This document shows positions 30,292-39,138 of a DNA stretch of 64,000 nt, piece after piece. The translations under genes and the position numbers were made by a program. Numbering within the stretch: position 1 is the stretch's first letter; each line of letters opens with the position of its first letter. The notes below the pieces were generated by a model. That model was not told the DNA's origin. It made no database searches and saw only the letters and a list, made by a program, of their open reading frames with translations. Origin of the DNA: Zooshikella harenae (lineage in GTDB: Bacteria; Pseudomonadota; Gammaproteobacteria; Pseudomonadales; Zooshikellaceae); assembly GCF_018837975.1 (NCBI RefSeq), contig NZ_JAGSOY010000024.1, positions 1-64,000 of the forward strand, read 5' to 3'.

Positions 30292-30318
30292 CCCTCGCGC
30301 AATGCGAGGGTTTTTTTT
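30292..30318 (+). terminator. Rho-independent terminator of groESL
   Basis: A 7-bp GC-rich stem CCCTCGC (30292-30298) / GCGAGGG (30304-30310) with loop GCAAT is followed by eight T residues. This is a textbook intrinsic terminator 30 bases after groEL. Confidence 0.95.
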
Positions 30319-30485
30319 ATGCCTAAAGATAAATCTGTTTATGTCTTCAGGTGACTACACTTAGAGCTTGTAGTTTTTCAGAGGGTAGTACCTAATAAGA
30401 TGATGATGGTAAGACTTGTTATTGACAATAAATCCTATAAAGCAATCATGAATGGTTTAATTAAATTATTGGGAAAATAGTTATC

Positions 30486-30689
30486 ATGAATACCGCTACT
30501 ATTCTTTGGGGGCTATTATTTGGGTCTATTGGACTAGGCTATTTTATATATGGTAAAAAACAGTCAAATATTGTTATCCGTTTAGCGGGTATAGCATTGA
30601 TGATTTATCCATATTTTGTTGATAATACAATTGCTTTAATTTTGATCGGCGCTGGCTTAATGTTGTTGCCAAGGTTTATTCAGTTGTAG
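30486..30689 (+). CDS. small two-helix membrane protein, unknown function
   Basis: This 67-residue protein is almost entirely hydrophobic: segments at about 6-22 and 30-62 separated by a short basic loop (YGKKQSN). It has an ATG start and codon use like its neighbours. Similar small proteins are widespread in proteobacteria as hypotheticals. Location after groESL is probably incidental. I do not recognise a function; it may be a small inner-membrane stabiliser or subunit. Confidence 0.65.
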   Translation: MNTATILWGLLFGSIGLGYFIYGKKQSNIVIRLAGIALMIYPYFVDNTIALILIGAGLMLLPRFIQL

Positions 30690-30724
30690 TTAGGATATTG
30701 TTTTACGGTATTTGCTTTTGTTAG

Positions 30725-30931
30725 TTGAATCCACGTCTTAAAGCGTGGGTATTAGCAATTGCATTGTTTTCCATTTTTGTATTATTACTCGCATTTGATG
30801 CTGAATTGAAAGATAATTTGAATGTATCATTTGATATGCAAGTAGATCATATTGGGCATGCTTTAGGCGCTGTAGGAGCGATTATTTACTGTCGAGTGAG
30901 ACCAAGAACGTTAACCAAGGTAAACCTTTGA
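30725..30931 (+). CDS. putative small membrane protein with TTG start
   Basis: This 68-residue reading starts at a TTG (30725), 35 bases after the previous gene, with no evident ribosome site. It has a hydrophobic segment at about 8-24, a polar middle with DHIGHALGA, and a second weakly hydrophobic run. The composition looks coding, and the HIGHALGA stretch resembles VanZ-like small proteins. It could be translationally coupled to the preceding small gene. Function unknown, and the existence of the gene is moderately supported. Confidence 0.45.
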   Translation: MNPRLKAWVLAIALFSIFVLLLAFDAELKDNLNVSFDMQVDHIGHALGAVGAIIYCRVRPRTLTKVNL

Positions 30932-30960
30932 AAGCTATAATATTGAATTGATTTTCGTAT

Positions 30961-30987
30961 GTACGAACCTACAAATAGAGGTTGTAC
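30961..30987. terminator. hairpin between convergent small gene and chemoreceptor
   Basis: GTAC-g-AACCT (30961-30970) pairs with AGGTT-GTAC (30979-30987), leaving one bulged base and an 8-base loop. On the plus strand it is followed by GTTTCT only. It lies between convergent genes and is probably a weak transcription stop. Confidence 0.4.
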
Positions 30988-31011
30988 GTTTCTATTGTCT
31001 AGAATTAGATT

Positions 31012-32640
31012 CTATTTAGCTAACTGTATCACTAAGTCTTCGAGTTTCTTGGCTAGGTCTTCTAAACTATGACTGTTTTCTGCGGTTTTATCTGCATTTT
31101 TACTGTTAGTTGAGGCAATGTCAGTAATATCATGGAGGTTCTGGCTGATATCTTCAGCAACAGAGGTTTGTTCTTCAGCGGCTGTTGCTATTTGATGGGT
31201 CATATCGCGAATTTCTTCTACTGCATGGGTGATAGATTGTAGTGACTCACCTGCTTTTGTAACTTTGTCTACGCCTTCTGCGGTTTGATTACGACCACGC
31301 TCTATGGCGGAGACGGCATCATGAGCACCATTTTGAACATTGGCAATAATGTCTTGTATTTCAGCAGTAGATTGCTGGGTACGTTGGGCAAGCGTACGAA
31401 CTTCATCAGCAACAACGGCAAATCCGCGTCCCTGGTCCCCAGCTCGAGCTGCTTCAATAGCGGCATTAAGTGCAAGCAAGTTAGTTTGTTCTGCAATACC
31501 ACGAATAACGTCCAGTACTGTGCCTATACTTTTTGATTCTTCTTCCAGGTGCTGAATAACATCTGATGTATTACTGACTTCTTTTGACATACTATTTATG
31601 GTGTCAATCGTGTTATTCATTATGCTCATAGTGTTTTGTGCAGAGTTATCTGCATTCGTTGCCGCTTCAGCGGCATTCGCGGCATGTTGGGCGACTTCGT
31701 GTGCTGTTGCACTCATCTGATTCATAGCAGTAGCAACTTGGTCGGTACGTAAATGCTGCTCATTAATTCCTCGAGAAATATCCTGAGAAATATGACTTAG
31801 TGAGCGAGATGATTGCTGTAAACTTTGTAAAACAGTCTTTAAACTATCTGTGGTATTTTTTAATGAAGATTGGAGTTTGGCGACTGAAGTAGAAACAAGG
31901 CCAAGCTCATCACTACGCGGTTTCAGTTCACTGTTAAACTCAAGGTGTCCCGATTCTAACGCAAAAATGTGGCTAGATAAGGCTCGAAGAGGCTTAATTA
32001 AAAGTGTTTTTAACCAAAGGAACGCAACACTTAGGCTAATAATTAATACAATAACTGTTGTAATAAATAAACTGTTAGATAATGTTGAACTGCTTGAAGC
32101 AAGTAAAGCACTTTTAGATTTCGAATGATCACTTAATTTTTTTTGAAGCTCTTCTAGCTGTGTTGAAGGCTTTCTATCGATTCCTCTCACTTGCTTATCT
32201 GCCGCTTTATAATCATTATCTCCTTGGGTAAATGTATTATAAGCTTGCTGGTACTGGCTGAATAGTTGTTGATGTGTTTGGATAAAAGACTCAAGTTCAT
32301 TAGCTGTTGATTCTTCGGTGATATGTGGTAATAACTCTTTAGCTATTTGTTGAATATCTCGTTGCTGCTTTTCAAATGTTCCCCAATACTTTTGTCTATC
32401 ATTACTATCATATCCACGTAGAAGGACGTTTTTCCATTCTTGAACTTGTCGCTTAAATAACAAGTTTAAATGATCGACTTGTTGACTATGGTAGAAATCT
32501 TCATTAATTAGGGTATTGTAGTCGGTTAGTGCATTGTTGGTCTGCCAAAGGCTGAATGCGTTTAATGCTAGAAGTATAGTGCCTACTAAAAAAGGTATAA
32601 GATAAATCTTTGCTAGTAGACTTTTATTGAGCCACCCCAT
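31012..32640 (-). CDS. methyl-accepting chemotaxis protein
   Basis: This 542-residue class of chemoreceptor has an N-terminal membrane segment (about 11-31), a periplasmic helical sensor (about 32-187, four-helix-bundle type), a second membrane segment (about 188-211), a HAMP domain and a long cytoplasmic signalling coiled coil. The hairpin tip carries the hallmark [18 protein letters not shown] and [15 protein letters not shown] that contacts CheA and CheW. Methylation-site helices lie on either side. No CheA/CheW genes are nearby, so it is an orphan receptor. The ligand is unknown. Confidence 0.95.
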   Translation of the reverse strand: MGWLNKSLLAKIYLIPFLVGTILLALNAFSLWQTNNALTDYNTLINEDFYHSQQVDHLNLLFKRQVQEWKNVLLRGYDSNDRQKYWGTFEKQQRDIQQIAKELLPHITEESTANELESFIQTHQQLFSQYQQAYNTFTQGDNDYKAADKQVRGIDRKPSTQLEELQKKLSDHSKSKSALLASSSSTLSNSLFITTVIVLIISLSVAFLWLKTLLIKPLRALSSHIFALESGHLEFNSELKPRSDELGLVSTSVAKLQSSLKNTTDSLKTVLQSLQQSSRSLSHISQDISRGINEQHLRTDQVATAMNQMSATAHEVAQHAANAAEAATNADNSAQNTMSIMNNTIDTINSMSKEVSNTSDVIQHLEEESKSIGTVLDVIRGIAEQTNLLALNAAIEAARAGDQGRGFAVVADEVRTLAQRTQQSTAEIQDIIANVQNGAHDAVSAIERGRNQTAEGVDKVTKAGESLQSITHAVEEIRDMTHQIATAAEEQTSVAEDISQNLHDITDIASTNSKNADKTAENSHSLEDLAKKLEDLVIQLAK

Positions 32641-33233
32641 GAATTACCTCAATTAATCATACAAGGACCAACACACAACGATACTAAGAGTGTAGCAGTG
32701 ATGTATCGAGTGGGCTAAATAAACTGCAAACAATTAACTGTCGTTAGTCATCTCAGGGGAGATATAATTCAAGTGAGGTTACTTTACTTCCTTCTCCAAT
32801 ATTTTTAGTGCCCATTATCGTTTTTGCTTTGAGTCTATAATCTAACAATCAAATTAACGGACTCAATAAAAACTATAAAAACTATAAAACCTATAGCTGA
32901 ATTATTTAGACTTTTTGAATATAATGACTGTTATCTTTTTGAATAGCTTAGATTTTTTAGTGGTTTTACTGCTTAGGACGTATTGGTGTCATAGCCATTA
33001 AGGATTATTTGCTCCATACCCATCACAAGGCCATCCTTGGCCTGCAATGGGTGCCGCTATCCACAATGGCTCCATCAACATTGTGCAAACTTCACAGACC
33101 CGCCGGCAAGCAATTATATTGTTGGTACTGAATTGTTGTGGAGTGGGTAGATCGACGGTTTGATTTGCATAGAACCATCTGCCGCACTTAGTATGGGAGG
33201 TAAATATTCAACGTAACACTTTCCGAGGTTAAA
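32641..33233. other. intergenic region with a GC-rich dyad
   Basis: About 590 bases lie between the chemoreceptor and the DUF1513 gene. The stretch from about 33000 to 33200 is clearly richer in G+C than its surroundings and has no open frame of useful length. It contains the nested inverted repeat at 33018-33052. It could be a decayed gene or a dispersed repeat; I see no transposase remnant. Confidence 0.5.
33018..33052. repeat. nested inverted repeat
   Basis: Outer arms ACCCAT (33018-33023) / ATGGGT (33047-33052) and inner arms AGGCCA (33028-33033) / TGGCCT (33038-33043) form a stepped hairpin with a TCCT loop. It resembles a REP-type palindrome. Whether it recurs elsewhere in the genome cannot be seen here. 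Confidence 0.6.
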
Positions 33234-34367
33234 CTAAACACTGGTCGTATTGAGGTGATTATCCCAGGCAATTTTATTGTATTTTGTAGTGTGTACTTTT
33301 TTGATGCCCGTTTTGCAATCAAAAAGATGTACTTCTCCTGTTCCTGTTGTTATGGCACAGAGATGATCATTTAGCGCAACAGCACCTGCAGCATCCGTTA
33401 AGGGTAATGTTTTTCTTAATTGTTTAGTTTTTAAATCCCAAAACGTAACTTTATTAGCTCGAGGTGCTGTGACAACGGCTGTATTGCTTTGCGTCATGAC
33501 ACAGACACTGGCTATATACTGATTGAGTTGAAGCCAACCGATTTCATCAGTGTGCATAGGTTGTAATTCACTATTGCCTTGCTGATAAAGCACCAGGGGA
33601 ACAATATCATTTTGATCACCCTGATACTGTAAGCCGACAATAATTAATCCATCATCACCAACATCCAGGTGTCGAATGCTTAATTGCTTAGGATTAAACG
33701 ACCATTGTTGTTGTATATCACCACTGGATAAATCAATAAGGCTTAAGTTCGGCTCCATGGCATCAATATTTAGCTTGCGTCGGTCGTAGTCAGGATGAGT
33801 TTTTATACCCCCATTGGCGACGATTAACTGATTGCGCTGTGGATGTAGGTGTAGTTCATGAGGTCCCATTCCACCACTAATAAGAGTATCAACACGTTTG
33901 AAATTATGCGTTTGATATACACCTATTTGACCTCGGCTGGTTGGCCAGTGTTGTTCCGTGGTAAAAAAATATTCACCATCATGACTGAATACACCATGAC
34001 CGTAAAAGTGGTGTTTTGGCAGGGCTGTTATTTGTTTAAGTAACTGGTGGCTTTGATAATCAAATACGTAAAGTCGTTGACCAGGGCGGCGGTCAACACA
34101 GACCGCTACAGGTTTTTGGGGGTGTGGTGTAATACTGTGCGCACGGTGGGGGAGGGGCAACGAAAAAATCTGTTGCTGCCACGGCGAAAAAATACAAATA
34201 TGATATTTACCTTTATTGTCTTTTGCTGCGCTGAGGAGCTGTGGAGTTTTGGTTGCTTTTTTGAGTAGCAATTCAGAAGCATAAAGCGTTGGTGTGCAAA
34301 ATGCTGTTAAACCTAAAAGACTTTTCTGTAAAAAAGCACGGCGTTTTACTGAGCGTGTAAATGACAT
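33234..34367 (-). CDS. DUF1513 protein with Tat-type signal
   Basis: This 377-residue periplasmic beta-propeller-like protein has an N-terminal twin-arginine-like signal (KRRAFLQKSLLGLTAF) and repeated WD/YVTN-like blades such as GHGVFSHDGEYFFTTE and GMGPHELHLHPQRNQLIVANGG. DUF1513 proteins are regularly found with imelysin and di-heme genes. The ATG at 34367 has GGGGA 6 bases upstream and follows the imelysin stop by 2 bases. It is the last gene of the Fur-box operon. Its precise role in iron handling is unknown. Confidence 0.87.
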   Translation of the reverse strand: MSFTRSVKRRAFLQKSLLGLTAFCTPTLYASELLLKKATKTPQLLSAAKDNKGKYHICIFSPWQQQIFSLPLPHRAHSITPHPQKPVAVCVDRRPGQRLYVFDYQSHQLLKQITALPKHHFYGHGVFSHDGEYFFTTEQHWPTSRGQIGVYQTHNFKRVDTLISGGMGPHELHLHPQRNQLIVANGGIKTHPDYDRRKLNIDAMEPNLSLIDLSSGDIQQQWSFNPKQLSIRHLDVGDDGLIIVGLQYQGDQNDIVPLVLYQQGNSELQPMHTDEIGWLQLNQYIASVCVMTQSNTAVVTAPRANKVTFWDLKTKQLRKTLPLTDAAGAVALNDHLCAITTGTGEVHLFDCKTGIKKVHTTKYNKIAWDNHLNTTSV

Positions 34368-34369
34368 AA

Positions 34370-35419
34370 TCAATCCCCATCATTTGCATTAAAGCCAATT
34401 GACACGTCAAGTGTTTTAGGTAAGTACACCGTTATTTGTTTTTTTAACTGCCGAAACTGCTGTGTTGTCTTTTGTAATAGCTCTTTTGCTGAATTTTTTT
34501 CATGTTGTTTAATTGTTTGTAGCATGGAAAATAACGAAGCTGGTAGCTGTTTAAATTGAGTAATATTTTGTTGAAAAGAGGTGCTAATGGATTTTGCAAA
34601 GGCTTTTTTTGCTTTTGTATCTTGTAAATAAGGCTCAATAAGTTGCTGATACCATGTGTCGGCAGCGACTAAGCTTTGCTGGATATTTACAGTTGAGTGC
34701 TGACTACGCCAGGATTCAGCGAAGTAAGGATTTTGTTTTAATACCGCTAAAGACCATTTTTTGTAGGTTTTTTCTAGGTAGGATGCTAATGCATTACTCA
34801 CCAAGGTTAGATAATCGTGCTGATTTTTAACATCTAATGGCTGTGTATTCCAGTGCTTTTGAAGATAATGGCTATTTTGGACAAGAACCGAGGAGATTGC
34901 CACGAGTAGCTGACAACGTTGCTTATTGTTAACAATAGAAGACGTCTTTGAATCAAAAAGTAAATATTCTGCTGCTGAAAGTCCTTGTACGATAACACTT
35001 GCATTGGTCAATTGTTGGTCTGTGATTGTGTCAGAATGTTGTTGTAAAAACTGCTCAACTTTGCGTTTAACTAAATTCTTTTTATCTGGCCAAAATTGAA
35101 AGCGCCAAGCAATATTCTCATCAACGACCAGGCCAAAGTTAATCAAGTCAGCTTTAACCCAGGCATTCATTGCATTACGCCAAGCTTGTTGGGTAGCGGT
35201 TAAATTTGCAGGTTGCTGATTAGGGGATGTTGTTTTACAAAGTTGCTGGCTGGATTGATGGAGTCTTTCAACCTGAGTTGTTAAGTTGGTATACGTTGTA
35301 TCAACATGCTTAATTAAATTATCTAAACTGGCAAAAACTGGGGAGGTAACTAAGATACAACAAACTAAAAGACATCTTTTATATAGATGACGAAAATGGT
35401 TGATTGGTGTTTTTTTCAT
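34370..35419 (-). CDS. imelysin family protein (second copy)
   Basis: This 349-residue periplasmic helical protein has an N-terminal signal sequence (RCLLVCCILVTSPVFA) and the imelysin fold. The GxHxxE motif of imelysins appears as GLSAAEYLL, so the His is replaced while the Glu remains. The ATG at 35419 is preferred to an upstream reading from 35446. It lies between the di-heme protein and the DUF1513 gene. The family includes IrpA/IcmP-type iron-regulated proteins; a peptidase activity claimed for some is not assured here. Confidence 0.87.
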   Translation of the reverse strand: MKKTPINHFRHLYKRCLLVCCILVTSPVFASLDNLIKHVDTTYTNLTTQVERLHQSSQQLCKTTSPNQQPANLTATQQAWRNAMNAWVKADLINFGLVVDENIAWRFQFWPDKKNLVKRKVEQFLQQHSDTITDQQLTNASVIVQGLSAAEYLLFDSKTSSIVNNKQRCQLLVAISSVLVQNSHYLQKHWNTQPLDVKNQHDYLTLVSNALASYLEKTYKKWSLAVLKQNPYFAESWRSQHSTVNIQQSLVAADTWYQQLIEPYLQDTKAKKAFAKSISTSFQQNITQFKQLPASLFSMLQTIKQHEKNSAKELLQKTTQQFRQLKKQITVYLPKTLDVSIGFNANDGD

Positions 35420-35473
35420 AGCATGAAACTCGTGGTGAAATACCATTTTGAATAGTGGTTTTGAGTGTGTGGG

Positions 35474-36865
35474 TTACAGTGAATTTAGAAAAGCCAATAG
35501 TGCAGCACGCTCTTTTTTATCCATTTTTAACACATGCTGTTTCGACTGTTCAGCTTCGCCACTATGCCAAAGAATCGCTTCCATCAGGTTTCTGGCTCGT
35601 CCATCATGTAAAAAATAGGTGTGATTATTAACCGTTTTTGTAAGCCCTATACCCCAAAGAGGAGGGGTTCGCCACTCTTTTCCTGAAGCTTTGAATTCAG
35701 GGCGGTGATCTGCAAGCCCTTCGCCCATATCATGCAAAAGCAAGTCAGTGTAGGGCAAAATAATTTGTTCTGATAGTGCTTTTCTTTCAGGGCGGTGTGC
35801 TGTTTTTAATTGAGGAATATGGCAACTATTACAGCCACTGGTATTGAATAGAGTCTGTCCTTTTTTGACTAAAGGATCATCAATGTTCCTTCGAGCAGGC
35901 ACTGCCAAATGCTGGGTATAAAACTCAACAAAGTTAAGTATTTTTTCACTAACCTCAGGTGTTCCTCCAGATGGAGCCTTTTTACATGCTTTTTGCTGTT
36001 CAGTACAGTCATCATGAGGAAACATAAGAGAGGTAACGCCTAAATCTCCATTAAAAGCAGCTGCATTTTGCTGCATTAAGGAAGGTTGTCCTGCTTTCCA
36101 GCCAAAGCGTCCTAATTGTATTTTTTGTAAGCGGTGATCCCATACGTAATTAGCTCGTCCGGAAATGCCATCCTGATCTTTGTCGTCTGGGTCAGCATGG
36201 GCAAGAATAGTTTGCTCATCAATACTTTCCAGTAAGCCTAAACCAATCATAGGCGGAGCAATGCGAGCTGACATCATCGTTTCAGGGTGAAGTTTGCCAT
36301 AACCAAGCTCTGTTATAGTCAGTGTTGGCTTACGCAAACTAACGTGATAACCATCTTCGAATGATACGACCTGTTCCGTATAGGTAATATTGATTTTGCC
36401 TTCGTTGGGGATGAGAGCATTAGCAAAGTCTTGTAGCTGTCCACCATACGTTGGTTCAGGTATAACGCCTTGCTTTTTTAGTTTTGCTTCTTGCTGTTCT
36501 GTGACTGCTGGAATACTTAGTCGGACGAGCATAGAAACAGCATTATGGTCATTCGGTTCTGGAGGATGACCTCGACCATCTTTAATATGGCAATTCTGGC
36601 AACCATTTGTATTAAATAGAGGCCCCAGTCCATCACGAGCAGTGGTTGATGATGGTGCTTGCACCCAAGGGTTACGAAAAAAACTGTTGCCCACACTAAA
36701 ATCGAGTTTTTGGGTAATGGGTAAGTTGGCTGCAGGAAGAGAGTAAGCGTTATGTGTTGTATTTTTTACTGTGGTCTCTCCGCCGGAGGGCTCGTCACTG
36801 GTTAATGGCGCAGCGTTGAGGATAAAAGATGGAATCAGTAGGCTAAGGACTATAACAGGTTTCAC
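35474..36865 (-). CDS. di-heme oxidoreductase (DUF1111, putative thiol oxidoreductase)
   Basis: This 463-residue periplasmic c-type cytochrome has a signal peptide (about 1-18) and two heme-binding CxxCH motifs: CQNCH (about residue 88) and CNSCH (about 345). It has the family runs GLGPLFNTNGCQNCH, TPPLWGIGLT and FLHDGRARNLMEAILWH. The start is GTG at 36865. It belongs to the imelysin/DUF1513 operon, also known in Pseudomonas, and may carry out electron transfer linked to iron uptake or oxidation. The name thiol oxidoreductase is traditional and not proven. Confidence 0.92.
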   Translation of the reverse strand: MKPVIVLSLLIPSFILNAAPLTSDEPSGGETTVKNTTHNAYSLPAANLPITQKLDFSVGNSFFRNPWVQAPSSTTARDGLGPLFNTNGCQNCHIKDGRGHPPEPNDHNAVSMLVRLSIPAVTEQQEAKLKKQGVIPEPTYGGQLQDFANALIPNEGKINITYTEQVVSFEDGYHVSLRKPTLTITELGYGKLHPETMMSARIAPPMIGLGLLESIDEQTILAHADPDDKDQDGISGRANYVWDHRLQKIQLGRFGWKAGQPSLMQQNAAAFNGDLGVTSLMFPHDDCTEQQKACKKAPSGGTPEVSEKILNFVEFYTQHLAVPARRNIDDPLVKKGQTLFNTSGCNSCHIPQLKTAHRPERKALSEQIILPYTDLLLHDMGEGLADHRPEFKASGKEWRTPPLWGIGLTKTVNNHTYFLHDGRARNLMEAILWHSGEAEQSKQHVLKMDKKERAALLAFLNSL

Positions 36866-36959
36866 GATGACTTAACTGCATTGATGTTTTAATAACTAGC
36901 CCCTTTAACGGGGCTAGGGTGTATATAAGCTACTTTTTTAATTAAAAATGTTTTTTGAA

Positions 36960-38234
36960 TTAAAAAGCATGATCAGCATTATCTGGGTTTAAGTTATTGA
37001 TGCCAATCACTTTTGCGGCTTTTTCAATCCCTTCTGTTTGTGCAACCAGAGACTGTATTGCATTGCCTATAATAGTATGGCCTTCTTTATTATTTGCAGC
37101 GATCATTTGGTCAAATGCCATACCCTTTTCGGCTTTATCAATCAGCGTTTGCATCGAAGATTGAGTTGTATTAAATAGCTTTTCAATTTGTTGTGCCGTT
37201 TTAGGTTGCTTAGCTTTTACCAGATCCGCCACACTTGGGCCTGTTACTGTTGAGCCATCAATACGTTGGTATTTACCAAAGAAAATATTATAGATGCCTT
37301 GTGCATTATAATAATGGGAATTGTGGGTGTTATCGCTAAAGCAGTCATGTTCATCTTCAGTAGAATTAGCTTCTAATGCGACTTTCATACGTTCCCCAGC
37401 AAGTTCCCCCAAAGCCAGGCTACCCATACCATAAAACATTTTACGGAGACCTTGTTTGGGTGAATCGCTGAGTAGTTCATGACGGTAGTTGTCGGATTTT
37501 TTCGGAGCCCACTGAGTGACCATATCCGTTAAATCATTAACCAGAAGCTCAGAGGCTGCTTTTAGATAGGCGACACGACGGTCACAATGCTGGTTAGTAC
37601 ACTGTTTGCCAGGCATAAAGTCAGTTGCTTTGCGCTCGCCAGCACCAGCCTGTGTACCATGTAGATCTTGTCCCCACAGTAAAAATTCAATGGCGTGGTA
37701 GCCTGTTGCCACATTAGCTTCAGAGCCACCGAGTTCATTCAGTGACGCTAATAATTCTGGTGTAATATTTGTTGCATTAATTGTTTTACTACCAACTTTG
37801 ATTTGCTTATTAGCAATAATGTTGGCACTTGCTCCACTGTTGCCAAGTTCATACTCATAGCGCTCGCTGTCTACATAGTCTATTAAACCTTCATCAAGAG
37901 GCCATGCATTCACTTGGCCTTCCCAGTCATCCACGATTTTGTTACCAAAGCGAAATACTTCAGTTTGCTGGTAAGGAATTCGTGCTTGTAGCCAAGCTTG
38001 TTTTGCTTGCTTAAGGGTTTCTTCATTCGGCTTTTTCGTTAGCTGATTTATTGCTTTTTGCAGTGTTTGAGCTGTTTGTAACGCATCACTGTAATTGGCA
38101 TAAGCAATATCAGCATAGTGACCCACAATGGCTTTCAGAGATGGTGCTTGATTTTTTTCAGCGTTGGCTTGCACTGATAGTGGCAAGGCCACTATCGAAG
38201 TAAGTAAACAGGTAAGCGCTGTCTGACGTAGCAT
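36960..38234 (-). CDS. imelysin family protein (IrpA/IcmP type)
   Basis: This 424-residue periplasmic protein is the first gene of the operon. I choose the ATG at 38234 because AAGGAG is 10 bases upstream on the minus strand and it gives a clean signal peptide (MLRQTALTCLLTSIVALPLSVQA); the ATG at 38264 would mask it. The GxHxxE motif is intact as GYHAIEFLLWGQ, and CTNQHCDRR and DEHDCFSDNTHNSHY are typical of the M75-like family. Relatives are iron-regulated and proposed to bind iron. It is preceded by a Fur box at 38302-38320. Confidence 0.93.
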   Translation of the reverse strand: MLRQTALTCLLTSIVALPLSVQANAEKNQAPSLKAIVGHYADIAYANYSDALQTAQTLQKAINQLTKKPNEETLKQAKQAWLQARIPYQQTEVFRFGNKIVDDWEGQVNAWPLDEGLIDYVDSERYEYELGNSGASANIIANKQIKVGSKTINATNITPELLASLNELGGSEANVATGYHAIEFLLWGQDLHGTQAGAGERKATDFMPGKQCTNQHCDRRVAYLKAASELLVNDLTDMVTQWAPKKSDNYRHELLSDSPKQGLRKMFYGMGSLALGELAGERMKVALEANSTEDEHDCFSDNTHNSHYYNAQGIYNIFFGKYQRIDGSTVTGPSVADLVKAKQPKTAQQIEKLFNTTQSSMQTLIDKAEKGMAFDQMIAANNKEGHTIIGNAIQSLVAQTEGIEKAAKVIGINNLNPDNADHAF

Positions 38235-38264
38235 GTGGGGTAAACTCCTTCGGTAATACATCAT

Positions 38265-38492
38265 TGTTTGGATCAGAAGCTAATAATAACTATTAACATA
38301 TTATAATGATAATGCTTATCGTTTAAAGGGTGATCAGCAAGTAATGATGTTTTTCCTTAAGCTGTTTTGAATAAAGGTGGTATTTGTCGCTTTATCACAT
38401 CCATTTAGTGAGTTTTGTCGCAAAATTCATTCTATAGTAAAGATTAATGAGGTAATGTGTGAAGTAGTTTGTATAACTGATTGATTATTCAT
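38265..38492. promoter_or_regulatory. divergent promoter region of the imelysin operon and lipoprotein gene
   Basis: This stretch of about 230 bases holds the Fur box at 38302-38320 and the start signals of both divergent genes. It is very A+T-rich. Besides the Fur box I cannot place -35/-10 elements with confidence. Confidence 0.6.
38302..38320. promoter_or_regulatory. Fur box upstream of the imelysin operon
   Basis: TATAATGATAATGCTTATC matches the 19-bp Fur consensus GATAATGATAATCATTATC at 16 of 19 positions. It lies 68 bases upstream of the imelysin start and so over its likely promoter, which predicts derepression under iron limitation. The divergent lipoprotein gene begins 170 bases away and may or may not share it. 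Confidence 0.85.
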
Positions 38493-39101
38493 ATGAAGAC
38501 AGTAATAGCATTTCTCATAAGTAGTTTGATGGTATCTGGTTGTGATATGGTACTGGATACAACAGAAACAGCACAGTTTAGCCAGAATGGGATATCGTTT
38601 CGTTATCCTGCTTCATGGGATGTGGATTATAAAAATACTGATGGACAGCACCAGTGGATATCATTGGAAGGTGTATTTACATTAGGTGTTGATATCAATA
38701 TAGAGTCCCGTGTTCAGGAAAAAACACGTACGCTTTATGGTGGTGATGCGATTAATATCATGGCTTATGCACAGGGCTATTCTGATACCTTCAAGCAACT
38801 TGAAATACCAGGTGCGACAATAGAATCAAAAGGCTTTGAAGTGTTAGACACGATTGAAGATAGTGCGCTTGGCAATGTGCAGTGTGTTCGTGAGTTTTAT
38901 CAGGTTAAGGGCTATACCCAGGAAGCGTTTCTTCGTGACTACTGTGGAATGCAGACCCCTTCGCACTCAATTTACTTTGTCATGCAGCGCAATCAGCGGG
39001 AGCAGACACGACTTGAGCCAGGTTTAAAACTGGTGATGGGTAGCTTTGATATGCGCTCTGATTTGTCAGAAAATGCCGCTACCCAAACAGTAAGCTTATA
39101 A
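38493..39101 (+). CDS. putative lipoprotein, unknown function
   Basis: This 202-residue protein begins with a lipoprotein signal (MKTVIAFLISSLMVSGC), lipobox LMVSGC with Cys17. It is followed by a beta-rich domain (ISFRYPASWDVDY, then the end KLVMGSFDMRSD) that resembles the PsbP-like/DUF1795 type of exported domain. The ATG at 38493 is preferred to a TTG at 38481. It is divergent from the iron-regulated operon and convergent with the FimV-like gene. No enzymatic motif is seen. Confidence 0.75.
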   Translation: MKTVIAFLISSLMVSGCDMVLDTTETAQFSQNGISFRYPASWDVDYKNTDGQHQWISLEGVFTLGVDINIESRVQEKTRTLYGGDAINIMAYAQGYSDTFKQLEIPGATIESKGFEVLDTIEDSALGNVQCVREFYQVKGYTQEAFLRDYCGMQTPSHSIYFVMQRNQREQTRLEPGLKLVMGSFDMRSDLSENAATQTVSL

Positions 39102-39138
39102 ACTTAATCCTCTCAACCAAACGTCCTGAGTCGTGTGA

